From MVRV01 sp964646755 (GTDB taxonomy: Bacteria > Desulfobacterota > Syntrophia > Syntrophales > Smithellaceae), in NCBI GenBank assembly GCA_964646755.1, contig CAZYIE010000002.1:1-64000 (forward strand): a stretch of DNA of 64,000 nt, in the 5' to 3' direction. The notes beneath the pieces are model-generated. The model searched no databases. It saw only the letters and a list, made by a program, of their open reading frames with translations, and was not told the DNA's origin. A program made the position numbers and the translations under genes. Positions 17,872-26,917 of the stretch are shown piece after piece (the first letter of the stretch is position 1; each line of letters opens with the position of its first letter).

Positions 17872-19217
17872 GCAATCAGGTGCTCCCACAAAGGCCCGCT
17901 GAATCCCCGTTCATAAAGCCGGGGAAGAATCTTGGATGCCTTATTTTCACCGGAGCCGACTATCCAGTTGAAACGGTCACTGGCATGTTCTTCCACCGTT
18001 TGCATAATCTCCCTGTCTGCTATGTGCGTCGACCTGTAAAAAACTGGCTGTAAAAGGTTTTGCGAAGCTTTGATCTGGCCTTCCTGCAAAGCAACGTCAT
18101 ATAAAGCTGTGTGCGGGTAAATGCGGATACCGCAAAAAAAGAAAAAAACCGACTTCTTTAATTTTTCGGCATTATCTAATGTTTCCCGAAGGGTTTGCCT
18201 GTTTTCTCCGGGCCCTCCTAAAAGAAAATAATGGGCGATATATAAACCGGCTTTTAGCGCCTGACTGTGTGCCTCAAAGACATTCTTCACGACAAAAGGT
18301 TTTTGCAAATTGGCAAGCATCTTACCAGACAGCGATTCCGTGCCAAACTCCACATGGCTCAGTCCCGCATCGGCAAGCTCTTGAAAATAATCGTTAGGCG
18401 GTATAGTCGGAGCAAAAAAACCTCCCCAAGGTATAGAAATACCGGCTTTAATAAAAGCATTCGCCACCTCTAGGCTGTGATCATAACTGGCATTAAAAGC
18501 CGAATCAGTGACAAAAATATATTTTGCACCGGCATCCTGCAATTTTCGGGCATCACGTGCTATTTCCTGGGCCGGGTAAAACCGCATCCTGCTGCCTTCA
18601 ATGTGCGGGTAAGTACAGTAACTGCAGCGATAAGGGCAGCCCCTTTTTGTTTGCAGATTCAGCATTCCCCCTTTGGCCAGATAAAATTTTATCGGGGAAA
18701 GTTCCGGATCAAAACGTCGCTGAATTTCATTTCTCCATGGTTCATAAACTATCCCGTCAGTTTCTTTAGTAACAATTCCCGGCAAAGATTGCACATCGAC
18801 ATTGTTTTCCAGCGCCTGCAAAAGATGCGGTAACTTTTCACCTTCGCCGGCAATTCCATAGTCAGCATCCAGTGCCTGCATGAATTCCCGGGGAAAAATC
18901 GTAAAGCCGCTACCACCGAGAATTATCCTGGCCTCGGAATTTTCCCGAATTTGTTGCACGAGCATTTGATATTCAGAGAGGAAATCGCGACTGTTGATTG
19001 AATCAGTATTGTCGATGTTGCGGATGGACACTCCGGCAAAATCGGGAGAAAAATCCTTGACTACTGCTCCCAGCGCGGAAGGTGAATCAAAATCATTCAT
19101 ATCCACTATTTTTACATTATAACCGGCACCGAGAGCACCGGCAACATAATCAAGCCCCAGCGGATATACAGGATAGGGCACCTTCAGGGTATTTGCCGAT
19201 ACAAGTAAGATTTTCAT
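17868..19217 (-). CDS. B12-binding-domain radical SAM protein
   Basis: 449 residues. The N-terminus (MKILLVSANTLKVPYPVYPL) is a cobalamin-binding-type Rossmann domain, followed by the radical SAM motif CPYRCSYC (Cys-x3-Cys-x2-Cys) near residue 195 and a TIM-barrel. The DxHxxG cobalamin motif is not evident, which is common in this group. Related proteins occur with FabA/FabZ/ACP genes in clusters for unusual lipids, such as those proposed for ladderanes, where they are thought to alkylate or cyclise acyl chains; that link is inference. It is translationally coupled to the deacetylase. Confidence 0.82.
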   Translation of the reverse strand: MKILLVSANTLKVPYPVYPLGLDYVAGALGAGYNVKIVDMNDFDSPSALGAVVKDFSPDFAGVSIRNIDNTDSINSRDFLSEYQMLVQQIRENSEARIILGGSGFTIFPREFMQALDADYGIAGEGEKLPHLLQALENNVDVQSLPGIVTKETDGIVYEPWRNEIQRRFDPELSPIKFYLAKGGMLNLQTKRGCPYRCSYCTYPHIEGSRMRFYPAQEIARDARKLQDAGAKYIFVTDSAFNASYDHSLEVANAFIKAGISIPWGGFFAPTIPPNDYFQELADAGLSHVEFGTESLSGKMLANLQKPFVVKNVFEAHSQALKAGLYIAHYFLLGGPGENRQTLRETLDNAEKLKKSVFFFFCGIRIYPHTALYDVALQEGQIKASQNLLQPVFYRSTHIADREIMQTVEEHASDRFNWIVGSGENKASKILPRLYERGFSGPLWEHLIA

Positions 19218-19279
19218 AATAGAGGCAACACCTATGAGAGAGCTATAAAATTATTTGCTCAGGCTGGCGTATAATCCTT

Positions 19280-19543
19280 TTATTGCCGTTTTTCTAAAAT
19301 GTATGTAGACAAAGCCCGCACTGATGCAAATATTTTGGCGCCAAGTTCTTTGCTTTCAATTTTAATGCCGTAGTCTTTTTCAATCATCATTACCAGCTCC
19401 AGCACATCAATAGAATCAATGCCCGTATCCCCACCCACCAATTGGGCATCATCTTTAATGTCCTCGGGTTTAACGTCCATTAATCCCAGCGTCGAAATAA
19501 TCTTCACCTTGAGTTCTGCGATCATTCCATCTAATTGATTCAT
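19280..19543 (-). CDS. Acyl carrier protein
   Basis: 87-residue acidic four-helix carrier. The phosphopantetheine site is in GIDSIDVLELVMMIEKDYGI, with Ser in Asp-Ser-Ile-Asp. It is more divergent than the housekeeping AcpP (DSLDTVEL) and sits among dehydratases and a radical SAM gene, so it is probably a dedicated carrier for this cluster. Confidence 0.88.
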   Translation of the reverse strand: MNQLDGMIAELKVKIISTLGLMDVKPEDIKDDAQLVGGDTGIDSIDVLELVMMIEKDYGIKIESKELGAKIFASVRALSTYILEKRQ

Positions 19544-19582
19544 TTAACACCTCGTTTTTTATCTTTTCGGTTGCTCACTTCC

Positions 19583-20014
19583 CTATTTTTTCGGTGGTAA
19601 AGGATATGGGGCCTTGGCCTCATCACCCAGTATTTTTTCCAGAATAATCCGGGCAAACCAGCGGTTCAGCGCTACAAAATATTTCTTCCCGGCCATCTTA
19701 ATGCCAATAATAAACAGTAAAGTGGAAATGCCATATATCAGAGCTCCGCCGATAATGCCAATTAAAGGTTTGTTCATTGATGCGGCAATTACACCGAAAG
19801 CTACCACTGTGGGTAGGCCAATAGCATAGCTCAAAGCAATTAAAATTATACCGATAACCATCGACATTGTGAGCTTTTCTTTAAAAGCACTGAGATCGGC
19901 ATGCTCGTCAATAGCTTTGCGGCAAAAGCTTTTCCGGGCAAAATAGTTGGCCATTTTTTTTAATATACGCAAAATAAATTCCTGATTAGTTTTTGGAAAG
20001 TTCAAAAATGCCAC
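19583..20014 (-). CDS. Small integral membrane protein, unknown
   Basis: 143 residues with three hydrophobic stretches (about 48-66, 68-84, 86-110) rich in Gly, Ile and Ala, and basic ends. The last part (LNRWFARIILEKILG) is amphipathic. I do not recognise the family. The frame starts with GTG inside the end of the methyltransferase gene; an ATG at 19954 is an alternative, and neither has a clear ribosome site. It lies between DUF268 and ACP genes and may be a flippase-like or scaffold component of the lipid cluster (inference). Confidence 0.65.
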   Translation of the reverse strand: MAFLNFPKTNQEFILRILKKMANYFARKSFCRKAIDEHADLSAFKEKLTMSMVIGIILIALSYAIGLPTVVAFGVIAASMNKPLIGIIGGALIYGISTLLFIIGIKMAGKKYFVALNRWFARIILEKILGDEAKAPYPLPPKK

Positions 20015-20747
20015 ATCCGTAGTTACAGGAGAAATTATTATCTATGCGGCTTTTTTCCAGAGAAACATTGCTGCATAAATCTCCCTTATCATCAACATAG
20101 GAAAAGGAATCAATTTTGTACCTGTCACCAATCAAATCCAAGAGATATTTTACGGAAAATACTCTATGCGCATTGAACTCAATTCTTTGTGGCCCGATAG
20201 GAACTGAAAAATATAATTTTCCTCCCTTCTTTAATGCCCTATATATATTTTCCCAGCCGACAAGATGACCATCATAATTTATTTCATCGCCATACCGGCC
20301 CAGCCCGAAATGTTCCAGTGCATGTAAACAGGAGATGGAATCGCTGTAATCTTGAAGGTCGAAATTCTGATCAATCAAATTAAAACGCCGGAACTGAATA
20401 TTGGGAATAGTATTGGAAAGCTCCCTAATGTCTAGAACTTCTATTTCCCGGAAGGAAGCCACATGAGCAACAAAACCGTCGATTCTTGACCCGATATCAA
20501 CATGCTTTCCGGGATTATTTTTAAATACGCGACTGGCAACAAGTAAATCCTGATGAAAATAATGCCCCGATGCCACACCGCTTTCACTTTCCGCCTCTTC
20601 CAGACAGGGATATAATTTACCAAAAGAGAAACCTGCCTTGCTTTTTTTTGCCTGATTTTTTATCTCCCGGTAATCTTTTAAAAAAACAGGCAGACGTCTC
20701 AGATAAACGGAAACGGAAGTTCCTTTAATGAATATGCGTATTTGCAT
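19986..20747 (-). CDS. DUF268-family methyltransferase-like protein
   Basis: 253 residues. The C-terminal two thirds match DUF268: HVDIGSRIDGFVAHVASF, a glycine-poor SAM-type loop, then SCLHALEHFGLGRYGD and GGKLYFSVPIG. Such proteins occur in surface polysaccharide and glycolipid loci; the methyltransferase assignment is from fold similarity, not activity data. The ATG at 20747 has GGAGAG upstream, better than a TTG nine bases earlier. Confidence 0.78.
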   Translation of the reverse strand: MQIRIFIKGTSVSVYLRRLPVFLKDYREIKNQAKKSKAGFSFGKLYPCLEEAESESGVASGHYFHQDLLVASRVFKNNPGKHVDIGSRIDGFVAHVASFREIEVLDIRELSNTIPNIQFRRFNLIDQNFDLQDYSDSISCLHALEHFGLGRYGDEINYDGHLVGWENIYRALKKGGKLYFSVPIGPQRIEFNAHRVFSVKYLLDLIGDRYKIDSFSYVDDKGDLCSNVSLEKSRIDNNFSCNYGCGIFELSKN

Positions 20748-20770
20748 TAACGACAATCTCTCCTCAATTG

Positions 20771-21364
20771 CTATCTTTCCATTATTCCGCCAACGGAATT
20801 TTTCGATCTTACGGGGTAGTCCTTGTAGGCAATATTTTTAAATATTCCTGTTTTAGCCTGCGAGACAACAGCAATCAACTCATCATCGACAAATACTTTA
20901 CCATCACCGATAACGACTGCCGATCCGGAATCTTTTAATTCCGAATAACGCCTTACACTGATTTCATAGCGCACACATTGGTTATAAGGACGGATCTGAC
21001 CGTTAAAGGAAATTTCCCCGCAACCCAGAGCCCGGCCTGATCCTAAAGCGCCACGCCACAGGCAATAAAAACCCAGCAGTTGCCAGACAGCGTCCACACA
21101 AAGGCATCCCGGCTGCACCGGGTCGCCCGGCATGTGGCATTGAAAGTACCAGGCATCCATCCGGACATCCTGCTCGGCAATAATTGTCCCTTTCCTGCCG
21201 TCAGTTTCTATCTTCAGCACCCTATCCACCATTAGGAAAGGCGGAGCCGGAAGCCGGGCATCAAAATGTACCGGAGGGTCCGATATAGTCGTCCCATAGG
21301 CCATCCCTAGAATCTCTTCTAAATTAAAATGGTCTCTGACCATAAATTCTTGATAATTCATCAT
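20771..21364 (-). CDS. FabA-like 3-hydroxyacyl-ACP dehydratase
   Basis: 197-residue hotdog protein. The active-site region reads FQCHMPGDPVQPGCLCVDAVWQ with the catalytic His and the downstream Asp of FabA/FabZ enzymes, and PAPPFLMVDRVLKIE is the typical FabA entry segment. It is about 25 residues longer than E. coli FabA at both ends. It would dehydrate, and perhaps isomerise, a 3-hydroxyacyl chain on the ACP of the same cluster. First gene of the leftward cluster, with its own promoter region. Confidence 0.85.
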   Translation of the reverse strand: MMNYQEFMVRDHFNLEEILGMAYGTTISDPPVHFDARLPAPPFLMVDRVLKIETDGRKGTIIAEQDVRMDAWYFQCHMPGDPVQPGCLCVDAVWQLLGFYCLWRGALGSGRALGCGEISFNGQIRPYNQCVRYEISVRRYSELKDSGSAVVIGDGKVFVDDELIAVVSQAKTGIFKNIAYKDYPVRSKNSVGGIMER

Positions 21365-21391
21365 TTTGTTTTCTCTTTCTTATCAATTAAA

Positions 21392-21455
21392 GGTTAACTG
21401 GAAATTTAATTTTATCAACCCTTGGTTAACTATAAGAGAATAGGCCTTTTGTCAA
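21392..21455 (-). promoter_or_regulatory. Promoter and paired GGTTAACT boxes ahead of the lipid-type cluster
   Basis: On the minus strand a perfect TTGACA (21450-21455) is followed after 17 bases by TAGTTA (21427-21432). GGTTAACT occurs at 21424-21431, over the -10, and again at 21392-21399, 32 bases apart, close to three helical turns. This is consistent with a repressor that blocks the promoter; the protein is unknown. Confidence 0.55.
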
Positions 21456-21589
21456 AATAAAATTCTTCATACCTAACCCTCTTGGGTCTAATCGCCTGCT
21501 GCATAATTTAATGGCGCATAAACAAATTTTGGTTTATAAAGCTCAACAGCATATATCCCGCCAAATAAGGAACAAAAAAGGAGCCAAAA

Positions 21590-22285
21590 ATGAATAAATC
21601 CGTATTACATAAAATTTCTTATGGACTCTATATTATTTCTTCCGGTCAGGATGGCAAGTTCAATGGCCAAATTGGTAACACAATGTTTCAGGTAACGTCG
21701 GACCCGGCAACCATCGCCATCAGTATCAATAAAGAAAATTACACGCATGAATTAATAAAATTAAGTCGTAAATTTTCAGTTTCTATTCTATCCCAGGCCG
21801 CACCGATGACTTTTATCGGTCTTTTTGGTTTTAAAAGCGGCCGCCAGGTAAATAAACTGCAAAATGCAAAAACAAAAACTGGCCCAACCGGCGTACCGAT
21901 TGTTCTGGACTATTCCATTGGCTATCTGGAAACAGAATTAATGAGCGAACTGGACTGCGGCACCCACACAATTTTTGTCGGCCGGGTTGTTGATGCCGAT
22001 GTAACGGGAAATGAAGAACCAATGACTTATGACTATTATCATAAGGTCAAAGGCGGTAAAGCCTCGAAAAATGCACCTACCTACATAAAGGAAGAGACTG
22101 CCACGAAACAAACACAAGCTGCTCCCGCCGCCCGCTATATTTGCTCTGTCTGCGGCTATGTCTATGACCCGGTTAATGGCGATCCCGATAGCGGCGTTGC
22201 TCCGGGAACAAGATTTGAAGACATCCCCGATTCCTGGGTTTGCCCGATTTGCGGCGCCGCTAAGGCCCAATTTGAGAAAGAATAG
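21590..22285 (+). CDS. hrb: High-molecular-weight rubredoxin (flavin reductase-rubredoxin fusion)
   Basis: 231 residues. Residues 1-160 are a flavin reductase/FMN-binding domain (KISYGLYIISSGQDGKFNGQ, TMFQVTSDP). After an Ala/Thr linker comes a rubredoxin (YICSVCGYVYDP and WVCPICGAAK, two Cys-x2-Cys iron ligands). In Moorella the equivalent Hrb passes electrons from NAD(P)H to flavodiiron proteins that reduce O2 or NO, so a role in oxidative-stress protection of an anaerobe is likely. AAAGGAG precedes the ATG. It diverges from the lipid cluster. Confidence 0.92.
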   Translation: MNKSVLHKISYGLYIISSGQDGKFNGQIGNTMFQVTSDPATIAISINKENYTHELIKLSRKFSVSILSQAAPMTFIGLFGFKSGRQVNKLQNAKTKTGPTGVPIVLDYSIGYLETELMSELDCGTHTIFVGRVVDADVTGNEEPMTYDYYHKVKGGKASKNAPTYIKEETATKQTQAAPAARYICSVCGYVYDPVNGDPDSGVAPGTRFEDIPDSWVCPICGAAKAQFEKE

Positions 22286-22341
22286 TAGCGCTCATTCTCA
22301 ATTAAAGCAGTTATCTAAAATAGAGGAAAAGGGGAAACAAT

Positions 22342-23172
22342 ATGAAAATAATTCGTTTTCTTTCCGGGGATAAAAATATTTTATGCGGGGCATATAATCA
22401 GGAACAGCCTGAAGTAGCCAGCCTGATTGAAGGCGATATTTTCGGCGATTACAAAATCACGTCCAGAAATGCACAAATAGTAAAGCTGCTGGCGCCGCTT
22501 GTACCGGTCAACATTCTTGCTCTGGGAATAAACTATAAAAAACACGGTGATGAGACGGCCATGTCCTATCCCGAACAGCCGATATTGTTTCTTAAAGCTA
22601 CAACCTGCATTACCGGGCATGATAGCCCGATTGTTCTGCCTGCCGCAGGACCAGATTGCGTGGACTATGAAGCGGAACTAGCTGTCATTATCGGCCGGAA
22701 AGCAAAAAATATTCAGCCTGCCCAAGCTATGGATTACATTCTGGGCTATACCTGCGCCAATGACATCAGCGCACGGGACTGGCAGTTCGATCGGCAAAAG
22801 GGCCAATGGGCCAGGGGAAAGAGCTTTGATACCTTCTGCCCGTTGGGGCCGTGGATGTTAACAACAGAAGAGATTGCCGATCCGGATAATTTAAGAATCA
22901 GCGCCGTTCTTAACGGCAAGGTTGTTCAAGAATCATCGACAGCACAGATGATTTTTAATATTCAGGAGATCGTCAGCAATTTGAGCAAATCTATGACGCT
23001 CCTACCGGGAACTGTTATCCTGACCGGAACACCGGAAGGCGTCGGCTTTACTCGACAACCGCCTCTTTATCTGCAAGAAGGCGACTCCATCAGCGTAGAA
23101 ATTGAAAAAATCGGCACGCTGACCAATCAAGTAATCCGGGAAGAAGACATGACTGCTGAGCATTTTGCTTGA
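22342..23172 (+). CDS. Fumarylacetoacetate hydrolase family protein
   Basis: 276 residues with the FAH fold: metal ligands are visible in DYEAELAVIIGRKAKN (Glu-x-Glu) and YTCANDISARDWQF (Asp), followed by KSFDTFCPLGPW and the LPGTVILTGTPEGVGF loop. Members hydrolyse or decarboxylate beta-diketo acids or related compounds; the substrate cannot be told from sequence. A GAGG/AAAGGGG region precedes the start, 56 bases after hrb. Confidence 0.9.
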   Translation: MKIIRFLSGDKNILCGAYNQEQPEVASLIEGDIFGDYKITSRNAQIVKLLAPLVPVNILALGINYKKHGDETAMSYPEQPILFLKATTCITGHDSPIVLPAAGPDCVDYEAELAVIIGRKAKNIQPAQAMDYILGYTCANDISARDWQFDRQKGQWARGKSFDTFCPLGPWMLTTEEIADPDNLRISAVLNGKVVQESSTAQMIFNIQEIVSNLSKSMTLLPGTVILTGTPEGVGFTRQPPLYLQEGDSISVEIEKIGTLTNQVIREEDMTAEHFA

Positions 23173-23272
23173 CAGGCCGCCGGACAAATTTCCCAATTTT
23201 TGTTTGTCAGTTCAATCGCCATTCTGATTGAACCATCGAAGAGCTTATAATCATTGATCAGGAGAGAAAAAG

Positions 23273-23452
23273 ATGAAAAATGTCGAGATGAAACTGGAAG
23301 AAAACATTCTGACGATTAAGATTGATCTGACCAAGGCATTCGGGCCATCGGCATCGGGGAAGACCATTATCATTGCCTCCACGGAAGGCAACATTTCCGT
23401 TCCGGATAATGATGCTATTAAGATTGGGTTGAACGTTTACAAAAAGAAGTAA
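23273..23452 (+). CDS. Small conserved hypothetical protein
   Basis: 59 residues, too short for most gene lists: MKNVEMKLEENILTIKIDLT, then KAFGPSASGKTIIIASTEGN and a C-terminal ISVPDNDAIKIGLNVYKKK. It has a good AGGAG site 9 bases upstream and sits 4 bases before a YheU-like gene. The pattern IDLTKxFGPSxSGKTIIxAST feels like a conserved short family of Deltaproteobacteria, of unknown function. SGKT is not a full P-loop. Confidence 0.75.
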   Translation: MKNVEMKLEENILTIKIDLTKAFGPSASGKTIIIASTEGNISVPDNDAIKIGLNVYKKK

Positions 23453-23456
23453 TTCT

Positions 23457-23696
23457 ATGTCCATCCATATAATTCCGGTAAACAAGCTAAGTGATAATGC
23501 CTTGCAGGGAGTCATCGAAGAATTTATTTCCCGCACAGGAACCGATTACGGCGCAGTTGAGGCTTCCCGGACAATAAGCATAAACCAGGTAAAGCACCAT
23601 CTGGAAAAAGGCCGGGCCATTCTTATTTATGATGACGAAACGGAAACGACTAATATATTCCTGTCAGACGATCCTATCCTCAAAAAACTGGATTAA
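23457..23696 (+). CDS. YheU family (UPF0270) protein
   Basis: 79 residues. IIPVNKLSDNALQGVIEEFI, RTGTDYGAVEAS and LEKGRAILIYDDETETTNI match the short YheU family (E. coli YheU is 72 residues), whose function is unknown. It starts 4 bases after the preceding small ORF and ends 4 bases before the pseudouridine synthase, so the three are probably co-transcribed. Confidence 0.85.
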   Translation: MSIHIIPVNKLSDNALQGVIEEFISRTGTDYGAVEASRTISINQVKHHLEKGRAILIYDDETETTNIFLSDDPILKKLD

Positions 23697-23700
23697 ATAA

Positions 23701-24594
23701 ATGAATGCCGTCAGTAAAAAAGATTCTTACCAAACGACTCTGCGTGTTACGCGGCAGGCTATGCTTCTGGAATATTTGTACTCATCATTTCCCGAGCGCA
23801 GCAGAAAATCGGTAAAGTCGCTTCTCGAACAAAAACAGATCATTATTGCCAACCGGATTGTCACCAGGTTCGATTATCCGCTCGAGCCGGGCATGGAAGT
23901 TTTTGTCCTGAAGAAAAAGGCGACACAAGATGTTACGCTGCGGAAAATGAATCTGCTCTATGAAGATGAACATCTTCTGGTCATTGAGAAGTCCGCACGG
24001 CTTCTTTCGGTTGCCACCGCAAAAGAAAATGAAGAAACGGCTTTCAGTATTTTGAAAAGCTATGTAAAAAGCAATAACACCAAAGCACAGTTGTATGTTG
24101 TGCATCGCCTTGATCGTGATACCTCCGGCGTGATGATGTTTGCCAAAAGCAAAGAAACACAGGGGAGATTGCAGGACAATTGGGACGATGTCGTTACGAA
24201 ACGACTCTACTATGCGGTAGTCGAAGGCCATGTCCGAAAAGAGGCGGGGGAGATTGTCTCCTACCTTCAGGAAAACAAATCATTGAAAATGTATTCCTCC
24301 AAAACTTCGGGCGACGGGCAAAAAGCAGTTACCCGCTACCGTGTTTTGAAAAGCAATGCGCGCTATTCGCTCCTGGAAGCAGAACTGGAAACGGGCCGAA
24401 AAAATCAGATCCGGGTTCATCTGCAAGACATGGGGCACAGCATTGCCGGAGATAAAAAATATGGCGCTCTCACCGATCCGCTGCGTCGTCTGGCCCTCCA
24501 CGCCGGTATTCTGGAATTTTCCCACCCCATGAACGGAAAATGCCTGCACTTCGCCACACCGGTTCCGGCAATTTTTGATAAGCTGTTTAGCTAG
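23701..24594 (+). CDS. RluA-family pseudouridine synthase
   Basis: 297 residues. An S4-like RNA-binding domain at 35-75 (RSRKSVKSLLEQKQIIIANR) precedes the catalytic domain with VVHRLDRDTSGVMMFAKS, where the Asp of HRLDRxTSG is the nucleophile. It converts uridine to pseudouridine in rRNA or tRNA; the target site is not predictable here. The start is 4 bases after the YheU-like gene. Length is normal. Confidence 0.92.
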   Translation: MNAVSKKDSYQTTLRVTRQAMLLEYLYSSFPERSRKSVKSLLEQKQIIIANRIVTRFDYPLEPGMEVFVLKKKATQDVTLRKMNLLYEDEHLLVIEKSARLLSVATAKENEETAFSILKSYVKSNNTKAQLYVVHRLDRDTSGVMMFAKSKETQGRLQDNWDDVVTKRLYYAVVEGHVRKEAGEIVSYLQENKSLKMYSSKTSGDGQKAVTRYRVLKSNARYSLLEAELETGRKNQIRVHLQDMGHSIAGDKKYGALTDPLRRLALHAGILEFSHPMNGKCLHFATPVPAIFDKLFS

Positions 24595-24625
24595 GGTCTA
24601 GCAGCGAAAGAAAAATCAAGATTGC

Positions 24626-24657
24626 CACGTCGCCCGAAGGGCTCCTCACAATGACAA
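24626..24657. repeat. REP-like dispersed repeat between convergent genes
   Basis: GATTGCCACGTCGCCC, GAA and GGGCTCCTCACAATGAC form the familiar palindromic unit seen scattered in many Delta- and Gammaproteobacterial genomes. The core stem is GCCC-GAA-GGGC. It sits between the convergent rluA-family and copA genes, where such units commonly reside. Confidence 0.55.
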
Positions 24658-24664
24658 AGAAAGA

Positions 24665-26917
24665 TTACACCTGTTTCCGTTTTTGCCAAATCTTTTTCAG
24701 ACGCAAAGAATTGCTGACCACCGAAACCGAACTCAGGGCCATCGCGGCGGCGGCATATTCGGGATTGAGCAGAATGCCGAAGAAAGGATACAAAGCACCG
24801 GCAGCAATAGGAATACCGACAACATTATAGAAAAATGCCCAGAATAAATTCTGTTTGATTACCCGCATTGTTGTCTGCGACAGGCTTATCGCCTCCGGTA
24901 CGCCCATAAGATCATCGCGAATTAACGTTATGTCGGAGGCTTCAATTGCCACGTCCGTCCCCGCGCCAATGGCAATGCCGATATCGGCCGCCGCTAGTGC
25001 AGGAGCATCGTTGATGCCGTCGCCAACCATCGCGACAACTTCTCCGGAACTTTGCAGTTTTCTTATTTCGTCCGCTTTGCTGCCCGGAAGAACTTCAGCG
25101 AATACCTGATCAATTTCCAGCTGCATTGCAATAGCCCGGGCGGTACCAATATTGTCTCCCGTCACCATCGCCACTTTCAATCCCCTGCCCTGCAAATTCT
25201 CTATTGCTTTTTTGGCCGAAGCTTTGGGCACATCGGCCAGAGCAATAAGGCCACATACTTCTTTCTCGCGGGCCACATAAACAACTGTTTTACCCGCAAG
25301 AGATAGCTGCTCCGCGACATCATCTAGTGTTTTGGTGGATACATTTTCCTTTTTCATGAGCATGTGGTTGCCGATCAGACACAACTTTCCTTGCAGATAT
25401 GCTTTAGCCCCCATACCGGATAAGGCGGTAAATTTTTCGGTGGCGGTAATATTGATTTTGTTTGCCTGCGCCCGCTTTAAAACAGCCTGAGCCAGAGGGT
25501 GTTCGGAAACAACCTCCAGAGCGGCCCCGTAAGCCAGAACCTGCCCTTCCGTAAAACCATTGACGGCAACAATATCAGTCACCACCGGCTCACCACGGGT
25601 TAGCGTCCCGGTCTTGTCGAAGACGATGACGGTCAGCTTATGCACTTTTTCCAGCGCCTCGCCGCCTTTGATTAAAATGCCGTTTTGCGCTCCCAGACCT
25701 GTACCCACCACAATAGCTGTTGGCGTGGCCAGCCCTAAAGCACATGGGCAGGCAATCACCAGTACGGAAACAAAGTTAATCAAGGCGCGACTGAAATTGC
25801 TCTGGGCAGGAACGAAATACCAGACGGCAAAGGTTACAAGGGCAATAGCAAAAACGACCGGAACAAAAACCGATGCAACCCGATCTGCGAGCCGCTGAAT
25901 TGGAGCTTTGGAGCCCTGCGCTTCCTCCACCAGGCGAATAATCTGGGCCAGAGCGGTTTGTGCTCCCACGCCTGTGGCGCGGAAGGTAAAGCTCCCCATT
26001 TTATTCATCGTTGCGGCAAAAACTTTTTGCGAGGCTTCTTTGGCTACAGGCATGCTCTCGCCAGTCAGCATGGATTCATCGATGGTGGATTCACCAGACA
26101 GGATAACGCCGTCCACCGGAATTCTTTCACCGGGCTTAACCAGCAAGATATCATCCACACTAACTTCTTCAACAGCGATGTCAATGGGTCTGCCGTCGCG
26201 CAACAAATGGGCTGTCTTCGGTTTCAAACCCAGAAGTTGCTTGATTGCATTCGATGTCTTGCCCTTGGCCTTTGCCTCTAATAGTCTACCCACAAGAATG
26301 AGGGTGACAATCATGGCCGCCCCATCGTAATAGACATGGGGCATAATACCGGCGGTCATGAAAAAATGAGGGAAAAACGTTGCCGCGGCGGAATAAAGAT
26401 AAGCGGAAAAAGCGCCAACGGCAACCAGTGTATTCATGTCCGATGTTTTTTGCCTTGCTGATTTTATTGCGCCGATAAAAAATCGGCTGCCGACCCAGAA
26501 GACAGCCGGAGCAGTCAACGCAAACATGGCGTAAAGCATGGTTTGCCGGGGAATTACCTGTAAAAAGTCAAACCAGTGCTGCATGGAACCGAAAAAAATA
26601 ATAACACTTAAGATGGTTCCAACGGTTACTTTTAATTTCAATTCTTTGAAATCGTGGACGCGGGCAGTTTCGGCGGGATCCGCCATAGAAGCATTCATTT
26701 CTCCCAAATATTGATAACCCTGATCGACAACGGCTTTTTCCAGCGCTGCCAATCCGCCCCATTTGGCTCCATGAGTTACCGTCGCCCGGGCGGTAGCCAT
26801 ATTCACAGCGGCATCCCGCACTCCTTCGACCTCCTTGAGGGCGTTTTCCACACGCCGCACACAAGCGGCACAAGTCATCCCGCCGACAGCAACTGTCACT
26901 TTCTCAGCCAACTTCAA
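24665..26917 (-). CDS. copA: Copper-exporting P1B-type ATPase
   Basis: 750 residues with one N-terminal heavy-metal domain (GGMTCAACVRRVENAL), about eight membrane helices, the metal-path motif CPCALGLATPTA, the phosphorylation motif DKTGTLT, the SEHPLA motif of P1B ATPases, and GDGINDAPAL. CPC plus the second-to-last-helix residues indicate Cu+ export. The start overlaps copZ by 14 bases, so it is translated together with the chaperone. Confidence 0.95.
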   Translation of the reverse strand: MKLAEKVTVAVGGMTCAACVRRVENALKEVEGVRDAAVNMATARATVTHGAKWGGLAALEKAVVDQGYQYLGEMNASMADPAETARVHDFKELKLKVTVGTILSVIIFFGSMQHWFDFLQVIPRQTMLYAMFALTAPAVFWVGSRFFIGAIKSARQKTSDMNTLVAVGAFSAYLYSAAATFFPHFFMTAGIMPHVYYDGAAMIVTLILVGRLLEAKAKGKTSNAIKQLLGLKPKTAHLLRDGRPIDIAVEEVSVDDILLVKPGERIPVDGVILSGESTIDESMLTGESMPVAKEASQKVFAATMNKMGSFTFRATGVGAQTALAQIIRLVEEAQGSKAPIQRLADRVASVFVPVVFAIALVTFAVWYFVPAQSNFSRALINFVSVLVIACPCALGLATPTAIVVGTGLGAQNGILIKGGEALEKVHKLTVIVFDKTGTLTRGEPVVTDIVAVNGFTEGQVLAYGAALEVVSEHPLAQAVLKRAQANKINITATEKFTALSGMGAKAYLQGKLCLIGNHMLMKKENVSTKTLDDVAEQLSLAGKTVVYVAREKEVCGLIALADVPKASAKKAIENLQGRGLKVAMVTGDNIGTARAIAMQLEIDQVFAEVLPGSKADEIRKLQSSGEVVAMVGDGINDAPALAAADIGIAIGAGTDVAIEASDITLIRDDLMGVPEAISLSQTTMRVIKQNLFWAFFYNVVGIPIAAGALYPFFGILLNPEYAAAAMALSSVSVVSNSLRLKKIWQKRKQV

